From: Prevotella sp.
GTDB taxonomy: Bacteria; Bacillota; Clostridia; Oscillospirales; Ruminococcaceae
NCBI GenBank assembly: GCA_023663025.1
Contig: JAMPIC010000009.1
Location: forward strand, 10,475-74,474
DNA length: 64,000 nucleotides
Reading direction: 5' to 3'
Of this stretch, positions 8,734-16,392 are shown piece after piece (the stretch's first letter is position 1; every line of letters starts with the position of its first letter). Made by a program: the position numbers and the translations under genes. The notes under the pieces were generated by a model. It searched no databases and had not been told where the DNA came from. It worked only from the letters and a program-made list of their open reading frames with translations.

Positions 8734-9822
8734 ATGGGATTTTCTGTCGATAACGAGGAAGTCTTTTCCGATATTAATATAAAAGTCGTGGGCGTCGGCG
8801 GAGGCGGCGGAAACGCGCTTAACTGCATGGCGACCGAGGGCATTTTCGACGTTGAGTTCATCGCCGTGAATACCGACGCTGCCGCTTTGCGTTCTTCCAA
8901 AGCGTCAACGAAGGTGCAGATAGGCGAAAAGCTCACGAGAGGACGGGGCGCGGGCAACAAGCCCGAAATAGGCGAACGTTCCGCTCAGGAGAACCGGGAC
9001 GAGATCGCGGCGGCTCTCAAGGGCGCGACCATGGTGTTCATCGCTGCCGGCATGGGCGGAGGAACAGGCACAGGCGCGGCTCCCGTTGTGGCGGAGGTCG
9101 CCAAGGAAATGGATATCCTTACCGTTGCCGTTGTGACAAAGCCGTTCAATTTTGAGCAGAAAGCCAAAATGGTTCAGGCGGAGCGCGGAATAGGCGAACT
9201 TATGAAAAACGTGGATTCCCTTGTGGTTATCCCCAATGAGAGACTTATTTCCACCAGCGACAAGCCCCTTACCATGAAGGAAAGCTTCGCTATGGCGGAC
9301 AATATACTTAAAACGGGCGTAAAGTCCATTGCAGAGCTTATCACGGTGGACGGCTTTATCAACCTCGATTTCGCGGACGTTGAAACTACCATGAAAAACG
9401 CGGGTTACGCACATATGGCTATCGGTCACGGATCGGGCAAGGACAAGGCTGCCGAGGCGGCGAACGCCGTTATCACAAGTCCGCTGCTCGAAACTTCTAT
9501 CAAAGGCGCTACAAGGCTGCTGGTCAATATCGTCATGTCCGAGGACGCGCTGTCCACGGATATCGACACGGCAACAAAGCTTATCACCGAGGCTGCCGAT
9601 CCGGAAGTTGAACTTATCTTCGGCGCAAGCTTCAACGACAAGATGGAGGACGAGATCAATCTTACCGTAATTGCGTCGGGATTCAAGGATTTCGGCGCGG
9701 GAAATGTGGTAAAGGCGGATTCCCCCGCGGAAGCGGCTTCCGAAGCAGATGCTGCTCCCGCACCGACCTCCGCGATCGACGATTACGCCGCGCTGTTTAA
9801 AATTTTCGACGACAGAACCTAA
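8734..9822 (+). CDS. ftsZ: Cell division GTPase FtsZ
   Basis: Tubulin-like GTPase that forms the division ring. The tubulin signature GGGTGTG is present near residue 108, and the N-terminal GVGGGGGNALN loop is intact. The protein has 362 residues, ending in an Ala/Pro linker and a C-terminal peptide (YAALFKIFDDRT) that differs from the common DIPxFLR type; this peptide normally contacts FtsA/SepF, so the partner set may be adapted. AGGAGG precedes the ATG. It closes the dcw cluster and has its own promoter. Confidence 0.97.
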   Translation: MGFSVDNEEVFSDINIKVVGVGGGGGNALNCMATEGIFDVEFIAVNTDAAALRSSKASTKVQIGEKLTRGRGAGNKPEIGERSAQENRDEIAAALKGATMVFIAAGMGGGTGTGAAPVVAEVAKEMDILTVAVVTKPFNFEQKAKMVQAERGIGELMKNVDSLVVIPNERLISTSDKPLTMKESFAMADNILKTGVKSIAELITVDGFINLDFADVETTMKNAGYAHMAIGHGSGKDKAAEAANAVITSPLLETSIKGATRLLVNIVMSEDALSTDIDTATKLITEAADPEVELIFGASFNDKMEDEINLTVIASGFKDFGAGNVVKADSPAEAASEADAAPAPTSAIDDYAALFKIFDDRT

Positions 9823-10072
9823 CAGAACCCGATCGCCGTTTCGTGCGGCGCTGCGGAAGTGTGATTGCTTTTGCTTATACTGTATGCCGATCAGCTTAGA
9901 GGCTTGTCCTTTAGGCTGATCGCAGTATGCGTGGTATGCAGGCAGCTTTTGTTTCGGAAACAATTTCTTGCGGGACGTATATTCTCCCTCGAATGCAGTA
10001 TACTAACGAACGTGTCCGTCAGACGTGTCCGAAAAATGAATATGAACAATTTGTAAAAAAATCCGACAGCTA
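9823..10072. other. Intergenic region after ftsZ with long hairpin
   Basis: No credible gene. The main structure is an imperfect hairpin at about 9876-9932, where CCGATCAGC and GCTGATCG, with flanking ATACTG/CAGTAT, pair around a 20-nt loop. There is no U-run, so a standard terminator is not evident. A 63-codon TTG-start frame here has no ribosome site. Confidence 0.5.
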
Positions 10073-10101
10073 TTGACAATCACATACAGTTGTGGTAAAA
10101 T
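10073..10101 (+). promoter_or_regulatory. Sigma-A promoter for tRNA genes
   Basis: TTGACA (10073-10078), 17-bp spacer, TAAAAT (10096-10101), 29 bp before the mature 5' end of tRNA-Thr. It probably serves both tRNA genes. Confidence 0.85.
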
Positions 10102-10130
10102 GATTAAGTCGCTTGAAGAAAGTATGCTAA

Positions 10131-10206
10131 GCTGGTGTAGCTCAGTTGGTAGAGCAGCTGATTTGTAATCAGCAGGTCGGGGGTTCGAGTCCGTCCACCA
10201 GCTCCA
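10131..10206 (+). tRNA. tRNA-Thr (anticodon TGT)
   Basis: A 76-nt cloverleaf with encoded CCA. The acceptor stem GCTGGTG pairs with CACCAGC, the anticodon loop TTTGTAA reads TGT (codon ACA), and the T arm GGGGGTTCGAGTCC is typical. Confidence 0.97.
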
Positions 10207-10235
10207 TTTTATGCTGAAAAGCAAGCCGCGAAGCG

Positions 10236-10328
10236 GTAATTTCTTGCTTCTTGCTTCTAATCAGCAAAGAAAAGAGAACCAAGAGCAGTAGAGGAAACAA
10301 TTTCTAACCTCTAACCTCTAACTTCTAA
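10236..10328. repeat. Heptamer-type simple repeats between tRNAs
   Basis: The spacer between the two tRNA genes contains short near-repeats such as CTTGCTTCTTGCTTCTA and TCTAACCTCTAACCTCTAAC. These are 7-nt units like those between ftsW and murG but of different sequence. Nothing else is seen. Confidence 0.6.
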
Positions 10329-10329
10329 T

Positions 10330-10413
10330 GGAAGAGTTCCCGAGCGGCCAAAGGGGGCAGACTGTAAATCTGTTGCTTCGGCTTCGGTGGTTCGAATCCA
10401 CCCTCTTCCACCA
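10330..10413 (+). tRNA. tRNA-Tyr (anticodon GTA)
   Basis: An 84-nt class II tRNA with a long variable arm and encoded CCA. The acceptor GGAAGAG pairs with CTCTTCC and the anticodon loop CTGTAAA reads GTA. Confidence 0.97.
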
Positions 10414-10424
10414 TATTAAAAAAA

Positions 10425-10448
10425 CCTTGCCTAACAGCAAGGCTTTTT
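10425..10448 (+). terminator. Intrinsic terminator after tRNA-Tyr
   Basis: CCTTGC (10425-10430), 6-nt loop, GCAAGG (10437-10442), then CTTTTTT. Confidence 0.85.
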
Positions 10449-10583
10449 TATGTTTGGGACATTTTGGCGGAATTAATATTTTTTCCGACCAATGTTAAAA
10501 TAAACAGTGCCTGTATACAATTTTTGTGTACCGTTTGCGGCAAAAAAATTAAATATGTGTGTAAAAAGGAAAGGAAAATTTTT

Positions 10584-12407
10584 ATGGTAAGAGAAGATTT
10601 GAGAAACATTGCGATAATCGCCCACGTCGACCACGGTAAAACAACGCTGGTGGACGAAATGCTCAAGCAGGGCGGCGCGTTCAGGGAAAATCAGAACGTC
10701 GCAGAGAGGGTCATGGACTCCAACGACCTGGAGCGGGAGCGGGGTATCACTATATTGGCGAAAAATACGTCCGTGATGTATAACGGCGTGAAGATAAATA
10801 TTATCGACACCCCGGGTCACGCGGATTTCGGCGGCGAGGTGGAGCGCGTTCTCAAAATGGTGGACGGCGTTGTGTTGCTTGTGGACGCGGCAGAGGGCTG
10901 TATGCCCCAGACCCGTTTCGTTTTGCAGAAAGCTCTGGAAATGGGTCACAAAATAATCGTCGTGGTGAACAAGATAGATCGTCCCGACGCGCGGCTCGAC
11001 GAGATAGGCGACGAGGTGCTGGAGCTTCTTCTCGACCTTGACGCAAGCGACGAGCAGCTTGAAAGTCCCGTTCTGTTCTGTTCGGGACGGGCGGGTACGG
11101 CTTCTCTCAGCCAGTACGAGGAGGGCACCGACCTTGTCCCCCTGTTTGAGACCATACTTAACCACATTCCCGCTCCCGAGGGGGACGAAACGTCCCCTAT
11201 GCAGATGCTTATTTCCTGCATAGACTACAACGACTATGTGGGACGTATAGGCATAGGCAGGGTAGAGCGGGGCGTTATCAAGGTAAATCAGCCCGTTACC
11301 GTGGGAGATTACCACGAAAACCGCAAGCCTTTCGACAGCAAGGTGGTAACGCTTTACCAGATCGAGGGACTTAACCGCGTTCCCGCCGAGGAAGCCAAGG
11401 TGGGCGACATCGTGTGGATATCGGGCATCGAGAACATCACCATCGGCGACACTCTCTGCGACCGTTCCTGCTACGAGCCTGTGCCTTTTGTGAAGATATC
11501 CGAGCCTACCGTTGAAATGACTTTCTCGGTAAACGACAGCCCCTTTGCGGGACGTGAGGGCAAGTTCGTCACCTCCCGCCAGCTCCGCGAAAGGCTTTTC
11601 AAGGAAATTCTGCGGGACGTTTCCCTCCGCGTAAGCGAGACGGAAAACACCGACAGCTTCCGCGTTGCGGGACGGGGCGAAATGCACCTGTCCATACTCA
11701 TCGAAACCATGCGCCGTGAGGGTTACGAACTGTCCGTGTCCACCCCGAGGGTGCTGTATAAAGAGATTGACGGCGAACGGTGCGAGCCTGTGGAACGGCT
11801 TGTCATAGACGTTCCCGAGGACTTTGTGGGCGCGGTCATGGAAAAGCTGGGAACGCGCAAGGCGGAGCTTCAGTCCATGCATCCGTCGGGAAGCCGTATG
11901 AGACTTGAATTTCTCATACCCTCCCGGGGACTTTTCGGCTACAAGTCGGAGTTCCTCACCGACACAAAGGGCGAGGGCGTTATCAGCTCGGTTTTCGACA
12001 GCTATCAGCCCTACAAGGGGGACATTCCCCGCAGGAATACGGGTTCGCTGGTTTCCTTTGAGACGGGCGAGGCGGTGACCTACGGACTTTACAACGCTCA
12101 GGAGCGGGGCTCTCTCTTTATCGGTGCGGGCACTGCCGTTTACGAGGGAATGATCGTGGGCGCGTCCCCCAAAGTTGAGGACTTGGTGGTGAACGTCTGC
12201 AAGAAAAAGCACCTCACCAACACACGGGCAAGCGGTTCCGACGACGCTTTGCGGCTCGTCCCGCCGAGAAAGCTTTCCCTTGAGGACAGCCTTGAATTTA
12301 TCGCGGACGACGAGTTACTGGAAATCACCCCCAAATCTATCCGTATCAGAAAGCGTATTCTTGACAACACGCTTCGGGCTAAGCAGCGCGCCAAAGATAA
12401 GGCGTAA
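10584..12407 (+). CDS. typA: GTP-binding protein TypA/BipA
   Basis: Translational GTPase of the EF-G family that acts on ribosomes and ribosome assembly, often under stress. It has 607 residues. The G1 motif is AHVDHGKTTL, the G3 motif DTPGHADFGG and the G4 motif NKID, with the characteristic LxxNTxERGxxIxxG C-terminal region seen as NAQERGSLFIG. The start at 10584 follows AAAGGAAAGG and matches the conserved family N-terminus (MVREDLRNIAII); upstream in-frame codons are not conserved. It stands alone after the tRNA terminator. Confidence 0.96.
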   Translation: MVREDLRNIAIIAHVDHGKTTLVDEMLKQGGAFRENQNVAERVMDSNDLERERGITILAKNTSVMYNGVKINIIDTPGHADFGGEVERVLKMVDGVVLLVDAAEGCMPQTRFVLQKALEMGHKIIVVVNKIDRPDARLDEIGDEVLELLLDLDASDEQLESPVLFCSGRAGTASLSQYEEGTDLVPLFETILNHIPAPEGDETSPMQMLISCIDYNDYVGRIGIGRVERGVIKVNQPVTVGDYHENRKPFDSKVVTLYQIEGLNRVPAEEAKVGDIVWISGIENITIGDTLCDRSCYEPVPFVKISEPTVEMTFSVNDSPFAGREGKFVTSRQLRERLFKEILRDVSLRVSETENTDSFRVAGRGEMHLSILIETMRREGYELSVSTPRVLYKEIDGERCEPVERLVIDVPEDFVGAVMEKLGTRKAELQSMHPSGSRMRLEFLIPSRGLFGYKSEFLTDTKGEGVISSVFDSYQPYKGDIPRRNTGSLVSFETGEAVTYGLYNAQERGSLFIGAGTAVYEGMIVGASPKVEDLVVNVCKKKHLTNTRASGSDDALRLVPPRKLSLEDSLEFIADDELLEITPKSIRIRKRILDNTLRAKQRAKDKA

Positions 12408-12453
12408 ACACGTCCCTGCAAAAATTTTGCAAATTTTACAAGGAGCGCCAAAT

Positions 12454-13155
12454 ATGGAAACAGAAAACAAAAAGCTCAAACCAAACGATATGCTTACCCC
12501 GTACTTCAGGGACGGCGTAACAAAAATACTGTCCGAGCATTTTGACGTAAAATGCTGTGAAAAAGGGTACTGTTGGTTTACCCCTTGGGAGGGACATCAG
12601 CGAAAGGCGTTCTGTTTACACTCGGGGGGCGGAATTCGGTATACATTAAACTGGGGTTATAATTACGACTTTATCCCCGAAAGAAAAAACAGCGGCAAAT
12701 TCGTTTACCACAGAACGGAAAAAGCTGTTGCCGTTAATGTTGCCGACAATTTTTTTAATCACGTTGATTACGACCCCAAAAGAATGAGCCACAATGAAAC
12801 CTTTAAAATAAGAGAAAAATACTGCTTATCCTTATATAATTTTGAATATTTTAACATTAAGGACGTTAATTCCGCCTATGAGTACGTTCAAGAAAAAACG
12901 CGGCTCAATATTCCTTTTATGCTTGACTTTTTCGGCCGCGTACGCACTGTTGACGACGCTGTCGAGTACCTTGACCGTGAAATCGCAAAATTCGATACGC
13001 TTTTCGGAACCATTAATATGCGTTACACCAAAGCGTTTTTGCACGCTTACCTCAAACAGCCCGGCAAAGCGGAGGAGGCTCTCGGAAAAATATATGAAAA
13101 CGGCGTACCCAACGACATTGCGGAACGGATTAAAAAGGTTTGCGAAACGGAGTAA
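12454..13155 (+). CDS. Hypothetical protein, 233 aa
   Basis: I do not recognise this protein. The start is set by AAGGAG 8 bp before the ATG at 12454. It is soluble, with no signal peptide or membrane segment, rich in aromatic residues in the first half (CWFTPWEG, YTLNWGYNYDFIP) and with a helical, lysine-rich C-terminal third (YLDREIAKFDTLFG, then KAEEALGKIYENG). This layout recalls small DUF4304-like proteins, but I cannot confirm it. Base use is more AT-rich than typA. It lies between typA and a YqeG phosphatase, with 33 bp to the latter. Confidence 0.7.
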   Translation: METENKKLKPNDMLTPYFRDGVTKILSEHFDVKCCEKGYCWFTPWEGHQRKAFCLHSGGGIRYTLNWGYNYDFIPERKNSGKFVYHRTEKAVAVNVADNFFNHVDYDPKRMSHNETFKIREKYCLSLYNFEYFNIKDVNSAYEYVQEKTRLNIPFMLDFFGRVRTVDDAVEYLDREIAKFDTLFGTINMRYTKAFLHAYLKQPGKAEEALGKIYENGVPNDIAERIKKVCETE

Positions 13156-13188
13156 AATTACATAACGTACTTAATGAAAGGATTTTTT

Positions 13189-13695
13189 ATGGCAATTTTC
13201 AAACCCACCTACGCGCTCCGAAAAATAACGGAAATAACCCCGTCCGCGCTGAAAAAACGGGGCATAAAGGCTTTGATACTGGACGTTGACAACACCCTTA
13301 CCACCCACAACAACCCCGTCCCCGCCGAGGGCGTCCGCGAATGGGTTGAGGAAATGAAGTCCGCAGGGATAAGGCTGATTATCGTCAGCAACAACAACGC
13401 CGATCGGGTCACGCCCTTTGCGGAAACGCTGGGACTGCATTTCGTCCCCAACGGCGCGAAGCCACTGCCCATTGGCTTTAAACGGGCGGTTGCGGAGCTT
13501 CGGGCGGAGGGTATCCCCAAAAACCGCATTGCCGCCGTGGGCGACCAAATTTTTACCGACATTCTCGGCGCGAACCTTGCGGGGGTGCGTTCGGTTTTCG
13601 TGTACCCGATAGAGCCGGAAACAAGTCTGCCGTTCAGATTTAAGCGCGCGGTGGAGAAGCCGCTGCTGCCGAAAAGGTTCGGGAAATTCGATTAA
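13189..13695 (+). CDS. yqeG: YqeG-family HAD phosphatase
   Basis: HAD superfamily IIIA phosphatase. The nucleophile motif is LILDVDNTLT (residues about 26-35), motif II IIVSNNN, the lysine motif lies in the GAKPLPIGF region, and motif III follows (AVGDQIFTDILGA). At 168 residues it matches YqeG-type proteins, some of which are phosphatidylglycerophosphatases (PgpP/Gep4-related); the actual substrate is not shown. The start at 13189 has AAAGGA 7 bp upstream. A strong terminator follows. Confidence 0.88.
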   Translation: MAIFKPTYALRKITEITPSALKKRGIKALILDVDNTLTTHNNPVPAEGVREWVEEMKSAGIRLIIVSNNNADRVTPFAETLGLHFVPNGAKPLPIGFKRAVAELRAEGIPKNRIAAVGDQIFTDILGANLAGVRSVFVYPIEPETSLPFRFKRAVEKPLLPKRFGKFD

Positions 13696-13699
13696 AAAA

Positions 13700-13738
13700 C
13701 AGATCGGAAGGTGTAAAGCTTTCCGATCTGTTTTTATT
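13700..13738. terminator. Bidirectional terminator
   Basis: CAGATCGGAA (13700-13709) pairs with TTCCGATCTG (13721-13730), flanked by A-run and T-run. It serves yqeG on + and the convergent XRE gene on -, whose stop lies in the T-rich tail. Confidence 0.9.
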
Positions 13739-14066
13739 TTATAGCGTCCGCAAGAGCTTTCAGCAGGGCGGCGATTTTTGTTTTGTCGGCGGAACGGCAT
13801 TCCGCGGCGGCACGGAGCAGCTCCTGCTGTTCGCGGGTCAGGTCGCTGCGGGTAAGTCCGCGCTTGTCATTGGTAAGCCCCGCGATGTAGTCAAGGCTGA
13901 CGTTGTAATATTTTGCCAGGGCTATGGCGCGCTCGAAAGGTATCTCGCTCGTGCCCTTTTCATAGACCGCGTAATACTGATACGCTGTGCCGAGATAGTC
14001 GGCAATTTCCCGCTGGGTCTTGTCGCTGTCCTCGCGTAAATCTCTTATTCTCGGATAGTATGCCAT
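13734..14066 (-). CDS. XRE-family repressor, 110 aa
   Basis: Helix-turn-helix DNA-binding protein. Residues about 7-60 form a Cro/CI-type domain (TQREIADYLGTAYQYYAVYE, then ISLDYIAGLT-like spacing), followed by a charged helical tail of about 45 residues. The ATG at 14066 has AAGGAGG upstream. It is divergent from a three-gene operon of tiny proteins, and overlapping divergent promoters with a large inverted repeat lie between them, so it probably represses both itself and that operon. Confidence 0.88.
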   Translation of the reverse strand: MAYYPRIRDLREDSDKTQREIADYLGTAYQYYAVYEKGTSEIPFERAIALAKYYNVSLDYIAGLTNDKRGLTRSDLTREQQELLRAAAECRSADKTKIAALLKALADAIK

Positions 14067-14096
14067 GATATTTCATGCCTCCTTATAAAAAAATAT

Positions 14097-14178
14097 AACA
14101 TATTTCTTTATTTTTTGCTTGACAATCCAATATATTTATGTTATAATATGTCTATAATCCGAGTAATATATAGGATTG
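14097..14178. promoter_or_regulatory. Divergent promoters with XRE operator candidate
   Basis: The + promoter is TTGACA (14119-14124), 17 bp, TATAAT (14142-14147), a perfect consensus. The minus promoter is TTGTCA (14125-14120), 17 bp, TATGTT (14102-14097). Half-sites CAATCCAATATATT (14123-14136) and AATATATAGGATTG (14165-14178) form an inverted repeat with one mismatch. Their centres are 42 bp apart, about four helical turns, covering the +35 region and the transcription start. Confidence 0.75.
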
Positions 14179-14197
14179 TATCAAAAGGAGAATGACT

Positions 14198-14410
14198 ATG
14201 GCTGGTAAAAAGTGTCCTAACTGCGGAAAAGCAACTTTTTTTAAAACGCCCACAGGCGGGTCTTGTAGCAGTTGTGGATATACAATGGAAGTTCGTCCAA
14301 ACGATGGCACAGGCGGCAAGGGCATAAAATGTTTAAACTGTGGAAACTACACAGTTTTTAAAAATGTTTGCAGAAGCTGCGGTGCTGAATATAAGGTGGT
14401 GAAAAAATGA
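14198..14410 (+). CDS. Small double zinc-ribbon protein
   Basis: A 70-residue protein built from two short zinc-ribbon units, each formed by paired CxxC knuckles: CPNC with CSSCG, then CLNCG with CRSCG. There is no membrane segment. Such rubredoxin-like knuckles can bind zinc and mediate protein or nucleic-acid contacts; no specific function is known. The ATG at 14198 is 7 bp from AAAGGAG; the ATG at 14192 is too close. It is the first gene of the operon under the consensus promoter, and its stop overlaps the next start (ATGA). Confidence 0.8.
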   Translation: MAGKKCPNCGKATFFKTPTGGSCSSCGYTMEVRPNDGTGGKGIKCLNCGNYTVFKNVCRSCGAEYKVVKK

Positions 14411-14598
14411 GTATAATGGAAACAGCTGCACAAGCGGCAGTTAAAACCGCAGAGACAGCTTCTAAAGTACATCCGGTTGTCGGAGTATTGGTAGGTGCTG
14501 GCGTATTTTTAGCTGGTCTCGGAGCATCCGGAATTTGCGATATTGTTGGAAAAATTATTGACAACAATGAAAAGAAAAAAAGAACGGACAATAACTGA
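14407..14598 (+). CDS. Small hydrophobic protein, 63 aa
   Basis: An alanine-rich amphipathic N-terminal helix (AAQAAVKTAETASKV) is followed by a glycine-rich hydrophobic segment (VVGVLVGAGVFLAGLGASG) and a charged Lys/Asp tail. It overlaps the preceding gene by 4 bp (ATGA), which suggests translational coupling; an ATG 9 bp later is an alternative start. The layout resembles small membrane-active peptides or phage-holin-like proteins, but no family is recognised. Confidence 0.7.
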   Translation: MSIMETAAQAAVKTAETASKVHPVVGVLVGAGVFLAGLGASGICDIVGKIIDNNEKKKRTDNN

Positions 14599-14621
14599 TA
14601 TTTATAAAGGAAGTGATACTT

Positions 14622-14780
14622 ATGCCGGTTTGCACAGACGACTACGAAAGAGACCCTCGCAAAAGGTTATCTCTTACGCATATCGTAATTGCTCCCCTTG
14701 CTATAGTATTGGCAGGAACTTTGTATGTTATCGGAGCAATTTCTGATTCCGTATCAAAGAAAAAAGGTAACAAAAAATAA
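14622..14780 (+). CDS. Small single-span membrane protein, 52 aa
   Basis: A short ORF with AAAGGAAGTG 8-9 bp before the ATG. Residues 1-18 are charged (TDDYERDPRKR), residues about 20-41 are one hydrophobic segment (HIVIAPLAIVLAGTLYVIG) and the tail is lysine-rich (SKKKGNKK). It has no recognised family. It is the third gene of the operon and is followed by a hairpin. It may work with the preceding hydrophobic protein, or serve as its immunity or anchoring partner; this is inference from context. Confidence 0.65.
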   Translation: MPVCTDDYERDPRKRLSLTHIVIAPLAIVLAGTLYVIGAISDSVSKKKGNKK

Positions 14781-14792
14781 TACTGTTTTTAT

Positions 14793-14828
14793 GCCACCGT
14801 GCCCCGCAAAGCACGGCGGCGTATTTTC
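14793..14828 (+). terminator. Terminator-like hairpin
   Basis: GCCACCGTGC (14793-14802) and GCACGGCGGC (14811-14820) pair with one mismatch around an 8-nt loop; a short GTATTTT tail follows. Confidence 0.6.
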
Positions 14829-14842
14829 CCCCCAAAAAGCAA

Positions 14843-14872
14843 TTGACATTCCACCCTTTCCCGTGATATAAT
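14843..14872 (+). promoter_or_regulatory. Sigma-A promoter
   Basis: TTGACA (14843-14848), 18-bp spacer, TATAAT (14867-14872), upstream of the TIM-barrel gene at 14915. Confidence 0.85.
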
Positions 14873-14914
14873 TATACTCGAACAAATATCACGTCAAGGA
14901 AAGGAAACTGAAAA

Positions 14915-15772
14915 ATGAGCGCAAAATTCGGTCCCGCAGGAACTGCGGAAAGTTTTAAGACTATGGGCTACAAAAAATCCGTGCAGCTGGGTGAATATCT
15001 GGAAAAATTCGGTCTCGACCACTTCGAGTATCAGTGCGGACAGGGCGTCCGGGTAAGCGACGCCGCAGCAGCGGATATAGGAAAGGCTCTCGCGGAAAAG
15101 GGGATAACCGTTTCCGTCCACGCGCCTTACTTTATTTCCCTGTCAAGCTTGGAGGAGGAAAAACGGGACAATTCAATAAACTATATTTTGCAGTCCGCGC
15201 GGGCGGTCAAGGCTATGGGCGGGGACAGGATCGTCATACACAGCGGCTCATGCTCCAAAATGACCCGGGAAGAGGCTCTGGAGCTTGCAAAGTCCACAAT
15301 GAAAAAAGCCCGCGAGGCTCTTATTGCCGAGGGACTTGAAAATATCCGCTGCTGTCCCGAAACCATGGGGAAGATCAACCAGCTGGGCGACCTCCGCGAG
15401 GTTATGGAGATTTGCAAGGTTGACGACAGCTTTATCCCCTGCATTGATTTCGGACACCTCAACGCCCGCACCTTCGGCGCGATAAAGGGCAAAGCCGAGT
15501 TTGCGGAAATTCTCAACACTATCCAAAACGATCTTGGCAGTGAGCGTGCGAAAAATTTCCACTCCCACTTTTCTAAGATTGAGTACACTGAAAAGGGCGG
15601 CGAGAAAAAACATCTTACCTTTGCTGACTGCGGCGGTTACGGTCCGGACTTTGAGCCGCTTATGGAGCTTGTCGCCGAGCGGGGGCTTTCCCCCACGTTT
15701 ATATGCGAAAGCGCGGGAACTCAGACCGAGGACGCGCAGACCATGAAGCTTTATTATGAAAGTCTTAAATGA
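14915..15772 (+). CDS. Endonuclease IV-like TIM-barrel protein
   Basis: A 285-residue protein of the xylose-isomerase-like TIM barrel/AP endonuclease 2 superfamily. Metal-ligand segments appear in order: VHAPYFISL, IVIHSGS, CCPETMGK, CIDFGHLNAR and HSHFSKIEYT. These parallel the His/Glu/Asp ligand positions of deoxyribonuclease IV, which cleaves DNA at abasic sites. The spacing and substitutions (PETMGK for the ENT-type ligand) place it among Nfo-like proteins, but a sugar-phosphate isomerase role is not excluded. It is a single gene with its own promoter and AAGGAAA site; a short palindrome (15767-15788) spans its stop codon. Confidence 0.75.
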   Translation: MSAKFGPAGTAESFKTMGYKKSVQLGEYLEKFGLDHFEYQCGQGVRVSDAAAADIGKALAEKGITVSVHAPYFISLSSLEEEKRDNSINYILQSARAVKAMGGDRIVIHSGSCSKMTREEALELAKSTMKKAREALIAEGLENIRCCPETMGKINQLGDLREVMEICKVDDSFIPCIDFGHLNARTFGAIKGKAEFAEILNTIQNDLGSERAKNFHSHFSKIEYTEKGGEKKHLTFADCGGYGPDFEPLMELVAERGLSPTFICESAGTQTEDAQTMKLYYESLK

Positions 15773-15800
15773 ATTGTTCAATTCATTTTCAAAAACACAT

Positions 15801-16259
15801 TCAAGAAATAATATCATAGGAATTGATAATTACATCGTAAATTCCTACACTTGAAGCCTTTTTGACCGTATATAAAATTTGAAATCCGAAAGGCGCACCA
15901 TTAAGATAAATGTCAAGAACTTTGTAATCGGGAACAACAATTTGTTTTAATAAAGAACGGTAAAGTTCTTTACTCTCCGAATTGCAGTCCGACAGCTTTT
16001 GCATATACTCAACAGTCTTTTTTATTTCTGCCATTTGAGTATTTTGCCGAGCCGAAATATCTTGATTTCGAGCTGTTTCTTCTGTAATTTTTGCAATTTC
16101 TTTGTCATAAATTTCAGTTTGTTTTTTCAAATCTTCTTTGGAAATTAATTCATCAAGCATAAGGTCAATCGCCTTGTGCTTTTTATTTTCCGGCTTTGGA
16201 ATTTCCCGTTTCAGCGGAGCAATGTCAACGTTTTTTTGAACAAGCTGAAATATCCCTTC
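15801..16259 (-). pseudogene. C-terminal fragment of a serine recombinase
   Basis: The frame is open from 16259 down to the stop at 15801. It reads as the coiled C-terminal part of a large serine recombinase: NKKHKAIDLMLDELISKEDL, then KEIAKITEE and a lysine-rich end. The catalytic resolvase domain and the recombinase domain are absent, and the frame is closed at 16260-16262. It is read as a dead fragment of a mobile element; the internal ATG at 16160 has no ribosome site. Composition is AT-richer than its neighbours, which fits acquisition. Confidence 0.6.
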
Positions 16260-16381
16260 CTAATTTCGGGAGGATAATTATGTACGCCCGGCTCAACATT
16301 TTTTATTGTTGAAAATATCACCGCCGCTGAAAACAGCGCAGTAAAAATAATTGCTTCAATAATTACAACGCTCCAAACCAT
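16211..16381 (-). pseudogene. Truncated membrane-protein N-terminus
   Basis: A 56-codon frame starting just after the MATE gene stop on the same strand. It begins MVWSVVIIEAIIF, has one hydrophobic helix (about residues 3-27) and then NVEPGVHNYPPEI, which looks like the start of a larger polytopic membrane protein. It then runs out of frame into the recombinase fragment, with which it overlaps. The join near 16240-16260 suggests an insertion or deletion scar. The family is not certain. Confidence 0.45.
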
Positions 16382-16392
16382 TTTATGAGCTC

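Noticed and set aside
9865..10056. 63-codon TTG-start frame after ftsZ
   Set aside because: No ribosome site, spans a hairpin and approaches the tRNA promoter; no recognisable motifs.
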